In this document: positions 11,726 through 22,400 of the stretch, in pieces | Layout: each line of letters starts with the position of its first letter | Numbering within the stretch: position 1 is the first letter of the stretch | From: Arion vulgaris | Taxonomy: Eukaryota; Mollusca; Gastropoda; Stylommatophora; Arionidae | Reading direction: 5' to 3' | Assembly (NCBI GenBank): GCA_020796225.1 | Contig: CM036755.1 | Span: forward strand, 78,563,772 to 78,627,771 | Length of the DNA stretch: 64,000 bases | The notes under the pieces: model-generated | Told to the model about the DNA's origin: nothing | The model's input: the letters and a program-made list of their open reading frames with translations, nothing else | The model's database searches: none | Program-made: the position numbers and the translations under genes

Positions 11726-12240
11726 TTCAAGAGCCACCGTTTGAAGTAGAAACCACATTTTATTTTTTATTTACTTTTGATCCATCTATAGTCATTATTA
11801 TTGTGGTCAATTTTATTATTATCATTATTTCTATGTGTGAACTTTGGGAACCTGCTATGACATGATGACATATGCTAACAACTTCTTGTGATGAAAACTT
11901 GTCAAGCAAAAACAGTCTAAAAGGGAAAAAGACAGTACATGTTGTTTTTTTTCAATGCAGTGTAGAAGATCAAGAGTTTACAAATAGTAAAATATAAATG
12001 CATATATTATTATATGTTATTCACACTAGAGAAAATCCACTATTTGTGATTGAAGTCAAAGAATGTAAGTAGATTGTGATACTGTAGTTGGTAAAGTATA
12101 AAGATATCATTATGTTATAGATGATATTCGGAAATTGTAGTTCTAGATCTATAATAATGTTAGATAAACACAGATGTCAGTTATTTTCAAATAGTGAATA
12201 TAATACATTATTTATGTTTTCTGCTGAACCAGCAAAATAT
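11726..12240 (+). other. PREP: PREP 3' UTR and downstream sequence
   Basis: AT-rich and without an open frame or recognised repeat. It should hold the PREP 3' UTR, but no AATAAA stands out here, so I cannot place the transcript end. Confidence 0.5.
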
Positions 12241-12965
12241 TAAAATTAAAAATATTGAGAACATGCATTTTTCTAGTGGCTACTTATGGTTGTGAATCAT
12301 GGACCATTACACAAACAACTACAGGGTGTTCAACTTAAAAGCAGCCCGTGAATGGAGCTAATCTGGCATATATGTATGGAAATGGGAAGGTTCAGTAATG
12401 ACGTAGTATAGGTCAAGGTTGTGTGACGGTGTGTAATTGTAGTGCGGGAAGGGCGATGAACAAATGTGACATAGGACGAGCTAGTCAGAAACAGTTTAAA
12501 TAGTAAATAAACACAACTCAATGTGTACCTGGCAAGTTTCAAATTGTCAATGGGGCTGCAATTATCTTGAACACCCTGTAGAACAGAAATCCAGTCCTAC
12601 GAAACTAAATGCTACAGAAAGATCCTACGAATACCATGGACAGAAAAAGAAAGAACACTGATGTCCTGAAAGAACTAAATGTTAAAGATAGTTGGCTGAT
12701 CAACAACATACTATGCAGAAAAATTTGATACCTTGGTAACATCAAGCATTAGGATGACCTGGAGAGAACAATATTAGAGGGCAGGGTCCCAGGACGCAGA
12801 GGCAGAAGCAGACCAAGAAGAAGATGGCTACAAGATATTAAAGAAACCATGAATATGACCATTGACAAAGTTGGTGAACTGGCTAGAGACAGAGTGAATT
12901 TTAGATGCGCTGCAAAGAGAGTAACGTCCTATAAAGGATACACACCTTGATGATGAATATAGATG
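12241..12965 (+). mobile_element. LINE-R2 RT C-terminal fragment, split by a MITE
   Basis: Parts at 12241-12322 and 12583-12965 join to give the R2 series [31 protein letters not shown] and [12 protein letters not shown] sequence, and end near cttgatgatgaat. Frames are broken. The MITE at 12325-12580 interrupts it, so the LINE copy is older. Confidence 0.85.
12325..12580. mobile_element. Tc1/mariner-type MITE inside LINE-R2
   Basis: Starts CAGGGTGTTCAA, ends GAACACCCTG, with TA on both sides. The interior is collinear with 5493-5751 in the opposite orientation (tgtgacataggacgagctag). Confidence 0.93.
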
Positions 12966-13470
12966 TATAAATATCTACATCGTTTGAATTTCATTGCGGA
13001 AAAGGCCATTTAGAGTTAGTCTGTTTCTAGAGTTATAAATGGCTGAGAACAAAGCACAAGTTAAATTAGCACTATGAACTTAGTCGAAATTTGAAAAACA
13101 TATATATGTCTGTGTTTGTAGGCTAGTAGTTAGTCTAATTATTTCAGAACTGGTGAATAATTAAGAATCGATGCACATTTTTATGTAAAACCTCTGTTTT
13201 AACTACCAAAGACAAGTCAATGGTGCTGCCATATATTGGTTAAACCAGGAGAAATAGTTTACAAATTGTGAGAAAAGCATACATATATAAGATTATATAT
13301 ACATTCTTTGTCTGTTACTGTTTCCCTTATTGGTTCTCTTCTATTACTACTCATCCAGCTGCTTATAAGAACATATTCTCTATTTTGTTGTTCCTCTTTG
13401 ATCTTCATAGTGTCAACCTGCAAATAAGTGTGAAGGTTTTATGCTGTTAACTTGATAACATTAATGTTTT
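12966..13470. other. No feature seen
   Basis: AT-rich intergenic DNA; no convincing exon, repeat family or RNA gene. Confidence 0.5.
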
Positions 13471-13482
13471 ATCCCACTGGAT

Positions 13483-13688
13483 TGACCGCCTGCCCAGCGT
13501 TTTGGTTTCGCATTGGACGACGGGTGACAAGCCCCCTGTGAGTGCGGTTCAATTCTGCGGGCTGGCAGAAAAGTCACAGGTTCTCCAGATTTATGGTGTT
13601 TGTGGCATCGAACCGAAGGGTTATGATGTCCATGGTACCGAGCCAAAGAGCTGAAACTCAAGTGCTTCTGGATCCAAAAAAAAAGAAA
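13483..13688 (+). mobile_element. SINE family F, full length
   Basis: tRNA-like head with B box ggttcaattctg, body gtccatggtaccgagcc, and an A-rich tail. It has a perfect 12-bp target duplication, atcccactggat, at 13471-13482 and 13689-13700. Confidence 0.95.
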
Positions 13689-13700
13689 ATCCCACTGGAT

Positions 13701-13992
13701 ACAATTCAATGTTTATTTAAAACCATCCACCCAACAGCACATTTATCCAAGAGATGATGTTATCAAGAAATAAGAGAATCAATCATGTTACTGTCATAAT
13801 GTATTTATATAACCTTTCATTAAGTCTGTTAATGATGTGGACGAGTCAATTATATCTGGAGACAAGAAAGCAACTGCATTTGCTTGCTTCAATATATATA
13901 TAGTAAAGTAGTGGTTTTTTTTGGTAAAACTTTTTTAAAATTTCATATGGATTTGCTTAACCTCATTCAAAGAATTCTTAGTTGTCACTTTT
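13701..13992. other. No feature seen
   Basis: AT-rich intergenic stretch with a short tatatata run; nothing recognised. Confidence 0.45.
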
Positions 13993-14005
13993 ACTCCATG
14001 CTTCT

Positions 14006-14272
14006 CCCGCCCGTGTGGTGCCGGGGCCAAAGAATAGTAGGGAAGCAAAGAATATAGTACCACTGTAACCTACAAGGCATGTCGTAAGAGGTGACTGATG
14101 TAGGCCCTAGGGATGCTACCCTAGTAAATAAAAATCAGCGTAGAAAACAGATGTGCTGGCTTACTTGTAGGCACTTAACTGTCACAACGTACACTCGCTC
14201 TTAGGCTCAGATCACATACAAATCACACAGAGTGGTTGACAAGTGGTCGATATGGAGCGTTCGAAGATGAAG
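14006..14272 (+). mobile_element. SINE family C, full length
   Basis: Starts cccgcccgtgtggtgccggg and ends ggagcgttcgaagatgaag. A near-perfect duplication flanks it (actccatgcttct at 13993 and actccttgcttct at 14273, 12 of 13 identical). Confidence 0.93.
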
Positions 14273-14414
14273 ACTCCTTGCTTCTTAATAGTACTATTGT
14301 TTCTACAATAAAGGATCCTGGGATTTTCACAACAAACAGAAAAATGAGAAGAAAGTAGTCAATTCTATGATTTTCTAGGTAATTTAATTATTTTTTTTTA
14401 CTGAATAAATATAT

Positions 14415-14755
14415 CTTCTTCTTCTTTTGTCGTCACACTGCTACCGGGTTGTTGTCCAGTGTCGTGGTTTTCTGTTTTTGTCTTGTGCTGTTCTGGTGGC
14501 TTGTGTAATTGTTATTTTTACTCTTTCACATCATTCTGCTACGTCATCTAACCATCTTTTCCGTGGTCTTCCTCTTGCCTTCTTTCCCGATGTTCTGTTG
14601 TAGAAGACTCTGCATACTGTGGAGTTTGGATGCATTCTTATTAAGTGGCCAAACTACTTCATTCTTTGTTTCTCTATGTAATTCAAGTACGGTTTTGTGC
14701 CAACTTTCTTTCTTATGCTGATGTTGGTGATTCTGTCTTTTCTTGAGTAAATATA
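14415..14755 (-). mobile_element. LINE-R3 RT C-terminal fragment
   Basis: The reverse complement encodes MKWFGHLIR-type sequence and [15 protein letters not shown], then a 3' end with gaagaagaagatat. This matches the R3 copies at 52085-52740 and 62550-63275. Confidence 0.8.
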
Positions 14756-15474
14756 TAGATTGTTAATAATATTGTATAATTATTTTCATATAATGTAAAA
14801 AAAAAAGGATATGGATGTTTGCATGACTAAAGAGTGCTGACTTGCAAACTCAAACATATCTTAATAGTGATCAGATCTAAAACTCCAGTTGAGTTAGCTG
14901 TAAAGGAATGCCTAACACGGGAAGTTTTAGAACCACAACTTGAGCTTTATATAGAGCATGGTGTAATAAGCAAAATTTGTTCCAAAGGACTGAGCGTTGT
15001 GTTGTGTTCAGTGTGTTGCGTTGGTTCTAGAAACCTGTTTAGTTTTGGTTAGTCAGGGAAGATATGAACAATGAACATGTTTTGAGGATCGTCAATAATT
15101 GCATATTGATGCCTGCTGTCCAGAGATTACAACAGTTTGGAATACAGCCCCACACAAGTATGAATTGTAACATACAAAGGCTAGATAATTTACGCACATC
15201 CCATTAGCTACTGTAGCCATCACCATGCTTACACTTTGTCATCTGCTGAAAACGACTGAGCACCTATGAGTTCATCTGGAGCGCTGTGATATCAGTCTGC
15301 TCTAACAAAAAAGTAACAATTCTGATTATTATATTAAATGCATATTTGTGTATCTGCTGAATATTCTACTTGTGTCAAGATTCTTCTTGATTTTTTATCG
15401 ATTAACTACAGTAGCATTTTTGTATTTGTCAAATAAATGAAATGAGCCACATGCAAATATTACTTAAAGCTTTG
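14756..15474. other. Unassigned intergenic stretch with LINE-H1 scrap
   Basis: A short open frame (14834-15052) has no family I recognise. 15228-15310 resembles the H1 3' end (gactgagcacctatgagttc). The rest is unassigned. Confidence 0.45.
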
Positions 15475-15790
15475 TGATATACACTAACACACACTTAAAA
15501 CACACTTAAAACACACTAAAACATACTAAATAAGACTAAAAAAACACTAACAAACCAAAACACACAAACACTTTAAAACACTAGAAACATACTAAAACAT
15601 ACACACTTAAAACACCCTAAAATGCACTAAAACACACTTAAAACACCCTAAAAGGCACTACAACACACTAAAGCACACTAAAAACAAACTAAAACTACAA
15701 CACACTACACTAAAAAAAACAATACAACACACTAAAACATAAACACACTAACACTAAAACACACTAAAATTACACTAAAACACACCAAAT
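15475..15790. repeat. Degenerate (ACACTAAAAC)n tandem repeat
   Basis: About 300 bp of acacactaaaac-type units of variable length; simple-sequence origin. Confidence 0.93.
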
Positions 15791-15984
15791 GACATTCGCT
15801 AGAGAGAAAAACGCTACCAATGTCTCCATCGACAAACATCCAACAGGTCACATACTTTATATACATAGGAAGCATTTTTTCAGCAAACCGAAGAATAGCT
15901 AACGCAATCCAACATAGATGCAATAAATCAAATCATAGGACCCGGGTCCTAGGCGCATGGAGGCTGCGTCAGGATTAGGGATCC

Positions 15985-17090
15985 GACACTAATCAAGACC
16001 CTGGTAACAGACTTTGGTTCCGGTCTGCCAAGTGGGCACAGGGATCGAAGGAGAGCTACTGCTAGTGGTAGTAGTGCGAAAACGGAAAAGAAATGCAGGT
16101 ACAAAAATTACATACAAAATGCACGCATCTTCTGGCCGATGTCCGTAGAAACAAAGCCCAAGTTTTGCAGCAACAAAAGAAAACAGCAGAGTACGAGACA
16201 ATAGCGAATGACTGAACCCCCGCCCCGGAATAAATGACCGAACCAAAATTGGCGCATACGGGACAAGAGTCCATAAGCATGAAATCGATCATGAAGGGAT
16301 GAGAGGTGTATCCCAAAGCAGATACGGGGGCCTGTGCCCGAGTTGAGCTGAGCGTCAGGGAAGTCCTGAGGTACGGTAAATGTGAACACAACAGTCGTAC
16401 CACAAGTAGCAGTTTCCCCGCCAATGGGAAAGGCTGCACACGATGGGATAAGAGGTGCATCCAAATTAGAACAGAGGGCCAACTCCCCCGGGATGGAGGC
16501 ACGATTTAAGCCCCAGGGTCGGACAGCCCAGGCAAATGTGAGCATGGCGAGAATTGACGGTGATGATGAGGCAGGCACCAGTGCAGAGCGAGCACGCATG
16601 GAGGCGATGCACGAGTGGGCCCACCGGTGGGAAGAAGTGCATGACACGGCAGGCGAGAGGGTGTGCGAACAACCCAAATGTGCAGAAAAACTGGAAACCC
16701 CAGCAGAGGTGAAGCCAGTGCTCGTTTCCGCTCGCAGGGAACCGTACACAAAACTGGACGGGTGGCAAACCAAGTTATCCACAAAAAGACCGGTTCACTG
16801 GGCAGATGACGCTCATCAACCAGGGAGGGCGAGTCATCTAAGGGTCGCTGCCCTGAAAGAAAATAGCAACGTGCTGCCTTGCAGGTTTGGCTGGGGACAG
16901 CAAAAGGCTAACGGAGAGCGAACCCAGTAAACGCTGGTTGAAACCGAACACACCACCGAAAGATAGGCGCCAGAGCTCCAATTGGTACTGCAGGTTGTGA
17001 ACGTATACCCATTCTTGGCATTAAGCTGTTTATATATCACATTAGAATGATAAAAACGGACTTAAGAACGATCGCAAGAGAGAGAAATCA
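15985..17090 (+). mobile_element. Repeat family Z, long copy with open frame
   Basis: GC-richer than its surroundings. It is collinear over ~1.1 kb with the reverse complement of 50925-52045. It ends in cgatcgcaagagagagaaa, a tail like those of SINE-B and SINE-C. Longest sense frame: 16382-16930, 182 codons. No RT, endonuclease or transposase motif is visible, so I call it a non-autonomous retroposon with a possible protein. Confidence 0.8.
16382..16930 (+). CDS. Candidate protein of repeat Z (182 codons)
   Basis: I do not recognise a family. The middle and C-terminal parts are shared with other copies in the corresponding frame. One block is DGDDEAGT, then MHEWAH, PKCAE and PAEVKPV, also in the 113-codon frame on the - strand at 51211-51552. 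A second block is QPGR and LKENS.VLPCR, also at 56260-56652 on the - strand. The two long copies differ by a 27-bp indel in frame. No transmembrane segment or signal peptide is obvious. Whether it is translated is unknown; a frame kept open only because the copies are young would look similar. Confidence 0.4.
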   Translation: MNTTVVPQVAVSPPMGKAAHDGIRGASKLEQRANSPGMEARFKPQGRTAQANVSMARIDGDDEAGTSAERARMEAMHEWAHRWEEVHDTAGERVCEQPKCAEKLETPAEVKPVLVSARREPYTKLDGWQTKLSTKRPVHWADDAHQPGRASHLRVAALKENSNVLPCRFGWGQQKANGERTQ

Positions 17091-17515
17091 TAGAACAAAT
17101 GGCACTAATTTTGAAATGCAAAAATATCACAATATTTCTCCTAACATTATGCTATCAGTGCCTAATCTGGAGACTGATATCAAATGATAGAAGAAAACTA
17201 GTAATGACAGAGATGAAGTGTTTGAGCAGGATGGTGGGAGTATCAAGAAAAGACCGGTTTAGAAATGGAGACATAAGAAAAAAGTGGGTACAACTTTATC
17301 AAGAAACAACAAATTAAATGGTTCTGCCACATAAGCAGATTACCAACAAACAGTGCGCATCAACGAGCAATGTTACTCCGTTACAGTGGATGCAACGCAA
17401 AAGGCCGTCCATGCAAACGGTGGACCTCAGAGATAACAAAGGCAACGAAAAATAACGTTTATGAAACGAACACAAAAGCCCATTCTATAAATCTCTTCTT
17501 ATCCTGACGTGAGGA
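17060..17515 (+). mobile_element. LINE-R3 RT C-terminal fragment
   Basis: Encodes LTLCYQCLIWRLISNDRRKL and TEMKCLSRMVGVSRKDRFRN, then shifts frame and ends near 17515. Same lineage as 18560-18965 and 48310-48790. Confidence 0.85.
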
Positions 17516-17539
17516 GGCAAAAAAGGGTTATTAGAGAAA

Positions 17540-18283
17540 AAAGAAGTGTGGGCATCTTGGCTCTTAGTCTCTGTCATTGGTAGTCCCCTGTTTCGTGTTC
17601 ATATGTGGCTCATTTCTTTCAGTTCCAGTTCTAATGTTCACCCGCATGTAATTTGGGGTATTCCACTTTTTCGTTAACCTTCCAGTGTCCATCTCAGTGT
17701 AGTTTTCGTGACAGAGTTAGCCTCCATGCGTAGCCGTCGCACATGTATGATCTAACATGTATGATGGTCCGTACATAAATATTGATAGCACACAACTGCG
17801 GTATATTTTAATCTTGGCTGTGGTGCTGTATAAGGCTGATTTATGGTATCTTCTTCTTCTTCTTCACGTTCGTTCTTTACGACCAATTTTAATCACTCTT
17901 TGTGATATGTTTGATCTTTGCCAAGAACGTGTATACGTTGCACATTGGTTTGGTAGGCCCCTAAACGCATAGACTTCTACACGTTTAGGACACATGTATC
18001 CGATTTCAGCCAAACCTCCTTAGTCGCCTCTTACGACATGCGTGGCAGGTAACAGTGGTTCTATTCTTTACACCCCAAATTTGGGCCCCGGTAACCACTC
18101 GGGCGATTTATGGTATGACATCGAACTATACGACCCGCACATGACCTTTGACCGTATCAAGATCGTGTATATACTATGGAGACCATCTCTGTCGATGACT
18201 ATGGTATCGTGATTTTATCTTGTCATCTGGTGTTCATCCCTTTTCTTAGGCAGACTATGGAAGTAAAGTTCTAACTTCTAAGG
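17540..18283 (-). mobile_element. LINE-R1 remnant, interrupted by SINE-B
   Basis: 17640-17838 matches 9110-9300 (gatagcacacagctgcggta region of R1). The SINE at 17850-18104 interrupts it. The part right of the SINE (18117-18283) is not clearly assigned. Confidence 0.65.
17850..18104 (-). mobile_element. SINE family B, full length
   Basis: The tail appears as ttcttcttcttc on the + strand and the 5' end as accactcgggc. The 12-bp duplication gatttatggtat is perfect (17838-17849 and 18105-18116). Confidence 0.96.
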
Positions 18284-18556
18284 GTGTTCAAGATAAAAGC
18301 AGCATCGTCGCTGAGGAAGCATCGCCGTCAAGGGAGCTAATCTGGGACATGTTTATGTAAATGAGAAGGTTCAGTTATGACGTAAATAGGTCAAGGTTGT
18401 GTAATGGTGTGTAACTATAGTGCGGGAAGGGGCGATGAACAAATGTGACGTAGGACGAGCTAGTCAGAACCGGTTTAAATAGTAAATATACACAACGCAA
18501 TAAGTATCTGGCAACTTTTGATTTGTCACTGGCCGCTTTTATCTTGAACACCCTGT
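18284..18556. mobile_element. Tc1/mariner-type MITE
   Basis: Third copy of the CAGGGTGTTC family: starts agggtgttcaagataaaag and ends cttttatcttgaacaccctg followed by TA. The first base of the left TIR is altered. Confidence 0.9.
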
Positions 18557-18559
18557 AGT

Positions 18560-18965
18560 AAGACGTTACTAGTCACGACAGAGATGAAGTGTCTGCTTGG
18601 AATGCTGAGAGTGACAGGAAGAGACCGGTTTAGAAATGAAGACATCAGGAAAAGAGTGGGTACATCAGTAGGCCTACTGAACTTCACCAAGAAGCAACAA
18701 ATTAAATGGTTCGGCCACATAAGAAGATTACCAACAGGCAGTGCGTCACAAGTAGCAATGTTACTACGATACAGTGGATACAAAGCAAAAGGTCGGCCTC
18801 GCAAAAGCCGAAAAGGTAGACCTCAGAGATAACAGAGGCAAAAGGTGAACCTCAGAGATAACAGAGGCGACGAAAGACACTGTATATGAAGCACACACAA
18901 AAGCCCGTTCTAGAAAACTCTTCTTACCCTGAAGCTATGAGGTAAATCAGGATTGGAGAAGAGAA
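18560..18965 (+). mobile_element. LINE-R3 RT C-terminal fragment
   Basis: The frame at 18584-18832 reads MKCLLGMLRVTGRDRFRNED and IKWFGHIRRLP, then GRPRKS, the R3 signature. It directly abuts the MITE on its left. Confidence 0.85.
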
Positions 18966-19269
18966 AGAAAGACGAGGCGCATAGAGAGGCTCGCTCCAGG
19001 TCTCTCCTTTTTTGACCTGACATGTTGACAAAGTTTGCATCCGGGTACATGTCAAAGTGTGCTGTTTACAATGTCTTTATAATTTTATAGTTTTATTTTT
19101 GTAATAACAGCAGTGCTAGTAAGTTGCTTTGATTAAATAAAGCAGCTTTTATATTTCTGAAAAGAAACGGGTATAAACCCTGCCGTAGATTTGAAAATAT
19201 TTAAGATATTGTATATTGAGATATTTATCGGATTGTAGAAACAATAAAATCTGGCAAGCAGAAGCCAAA

Positions 19270-19404
19270 ATGGCGGCGCCTAGTCGGAAAGAAGATCGTT
19301 CTGAAGTTTTCATTTATGATCGAAGAACCTCTGCTGCACCAGAAGTGAAACTCTCTATTGAAGATATCTCTTCATTTTCTGAATTTAAAGAAAGGGTGAA
19401 ACAG
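19270..19404 (+). CDS. SMCHD1: SMCHD1 exon 1 (start codon)
   Basis: ATG in a good context (aaaATGG). 45 codons including [10 protein letters not shown] and SEFKERVKQ; donor gtgcga. Upstream in-frame codons exist back to 19216, but similarity to the family begins at MAAPS. Confidence 0.92.
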
Positions 19405-22400
19405 GTGCGATGACATATTTTTCATAGTTCTTCCGTTACCATATAGCTGATAGAAAACGCTCTCCTTTCTTATTTTGACTATCTGGTTGTCATGCCTATT
19501 TGGAGTTCTGTCTCGTTTCGTTCGAAGTTTGCAAATGTATATTTTGGTTTAAAAAATGTTTTTATAATCAAAAGCGCTGCTTTTCAACCACAACACACTG
19601 TTCCGGAGGCATCATCGTGTGTCTAGTGAGAGTTAAGTAAAAATTAAAAGAAAAATAAGTGAAGAGTCAAAAACTTTATTTTTAGAACACAATGAAAATG
19701 ATTTAAAACGACACTCGCCCGTGTGAAGTGGTGTAGTTACCGTGTCCCAAATTGGGGTGTAAAGAATAGAACCACTATTACCTGCCACGCATGTCGTAAG
19801 AGGCGACATGTCGAATGAGGTTGGGCTAGCTACCGCACACCGTAAAAAACAAACACTAGATTGCTACAGAACGGAGAGCGAAACGAGTAAACGCTGGCTG
19901 AAACCGGACACATCGCCGAAGGATAAGCACCAGAGCTTCAAATGGTGCTGAAGATGTGACGTAAAACACACCAATGCTAACGCTGCATGAATCAGATTTT
20001 CACATGAATAGAATTTATGGGGAGGTCTGGTACATCGGTCTGGGTTGTGATCACGAGAGAGAAAACAACCCTTACAGTCACTTACAATATAATATTTGAG
20101 TATTACGCTGTCTGTAACTGAGTGTTGTGTACTAGGTGTGTCACTGTGTGCACAGTTCTGAGTCAGTTGCATCAGTATTGCAAGTGTACTCGCATGTGTG
20201 TGTACATTTTAATAAATGATCCAAAAAAAGTAAAACAATATTGGTTATTGGTTACTAAACTGACGCATTGCACTCCGGGCAGACCCATAGGTGCTCAGTC
20301 TCCCCAACATATATCGAAGAGTATGCATACTGATGGTTCCTGTGGCTCGCTGATTAAACACACCTCTCACTCTGCCTCTCAGGCATCCAGTTCGACTTGA
20401 ACAACGGGTAACTCCAAACTGCTTAAATAGCTTGATCGATTCAACATCGATTTTAGTGTCCTCATCCAACGAAGAGACCGAAGAACATCCCTCTTATCCA
20501 TCTTCAACTCCCCAACAATCGATGCTGTCGATGCAAGCCTGTCAGCTCTCTCATTACCGTAAACACCCGCATGTCCAGGACAGTATATCCACGTAAGCTG
20601 CTGGAGGTTAGAAACTTCTATAGACGACATCCACTCATACCGAAACCTGCCCTTCTGGATCTTGTGAAGCATCGACTGAGAGTCAGATACAACAACTGCC
20701 CCAGTAAATGAAGTCCCAGAAATCCAATGGAGGGCAGCAGTAACGGCCTCAACCTCCATCCTCATACTAGAAGTAGTTGTCCTGTATGCCCCACTTCGCT
20801 CTGCAACAACCCTACCATGCGCATTAGCCAAGAAACCCCAGCCGGATTTCTCACCACGTTAAACCGACCCATCGGTATATACGACAACATCATCATCCCT
20901 TGCATTATCTTCTATCAGCTGCTTAACTGCGAGATCAGCCTTCATGTTGCCCCAATCTCTACATTCTTTTCCAAGAATAATGATAACGTTGAGATAGTTC
21001 ATCATGCTACCATCTGTTGGGATCCATTCTTCCCTTTTGGTAGGGTCGCAACCGTAGTCACCTGGCCAATTGTTCTCTCAGCCTGGGCCATTCACGACAT
21101 GCCACGCTTGATTCTCGTGCCCTTAACATCATTAGTGTTCAAACAATAATTATGTGCCAGTCAATTAAATTAGTACTTTGTTCAATCAATTCAATGTTAT
21201 GTCTGCTATTAGGTTAGTTTGTTGAATACATAGCTGCACTAAGAAGAGTGACTAGGAGTTGTGAATACTCAAATTGTTATGTCTTTATTTGAAGCAATAT
21301 TAAGTAATTCTATAATACACTATACACTACAGTGGTGTGATTTAATAATTGTGAAATATTAAAGTACACCCACACTGTAACTAAAAATAAAATGGAAATA
21401 TCTTTTATGTGCTATTTTAGGTTAAGTCAGATTCTACAAATATTCTTTCTATGCAGGATTGGTAGGGAAGAAGTGTGTATAGGGTATAGTACCTAACGGT
21501 GAGAGGCAGCAACATCCTTTTGGGATGATTTGGGAGCCTGTTTGGTTTCCCTGTTTGGGAAACAGTGCTACACCCAGGCAATGACTGGTTGGCCAGCTAA
21601 ACAATGCTAGCAAATTAAGAAAAGGAGTCTTCCTTAAATAGTACAAACAGTTCTTGGCAAAAGAGGCAGAGGCCTGATCTATTCAATAACAACCTAGAAG
21701 ACAGAAGCTAGTATCGGGCTCAAGGGCACACCCGAGAACATAGCTGGTAAGCAGCCATAGTCCTTTCAGAAAGCAGTAGCGAACTGCTGAATGTTTACTA
21801 TCAGGAAATCATGACAGTCACAAGTAAAGAAACTCAAAGGTCAGTTGGTAATGCTGCCTGACAAATCGACTATGCATTCTGAGGAAAAGAATGAATCAGA
21901 AGCAAGTAATAGTGGTATAGAGGGCTAAACTCCTGACTGTGTTACTGCAGAAAGCTCTCGACTCTGGTTAAAGAAAAAAAACTAAGATAGACATGGGAAG
22001 CATAAGAAATCCAAATTAGGAAAAGTTTTTCATGAACAGTCTAGAAGTAGAAGGAACCAAAATATATATTTAGGCATCATCTGAACATAGATGGCCAAGA
22101 CATGGTCATATGGTGGCTCAATCAGGAGAAACTTTTATATATTCATGGAGAGAAAGGGGTGAACAGCCATTGCGCGATATCAGCGGCCGCCATAACTCTC
22201 ATTGCCGCGAAACCTTTACGTGCTTTGACAATGACATACTCAACATGTTCTCTGAAACACAGGCTGCAGTCAAATTGCACACCCAAAAATTTCATTGATT
22301 TTGCTCCTGACAAACCAACACCGCAAAGTTCTGCAATAGGCATACATGCGTTAACAGTGTGATTATTGAGTGAGAACAATGTTACAGTTGCTTTTGTAGG

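Noticed and set aside
14834..15052. 72-codon frame (VELAVKECLTREVLEPQLEL region) as a gene
   Set aside because: Looks protein-like, but I could not link it to a family, exon borders or a repeat, so it is left as unassigned.
16108..16782. 224-codon - strand frame opposite the Z repeat frame
   Set aside because: The opposite strand has the frame that is shared among copies; GC-rich DNA readily opens antisense frames.
19165..19180. TATA-like gggtataaacc upstream of SMCHD1
   Set aside because: One short AT-rich match about 95 bp before the ATG in an AT-rich region is not enough to call a promoter.
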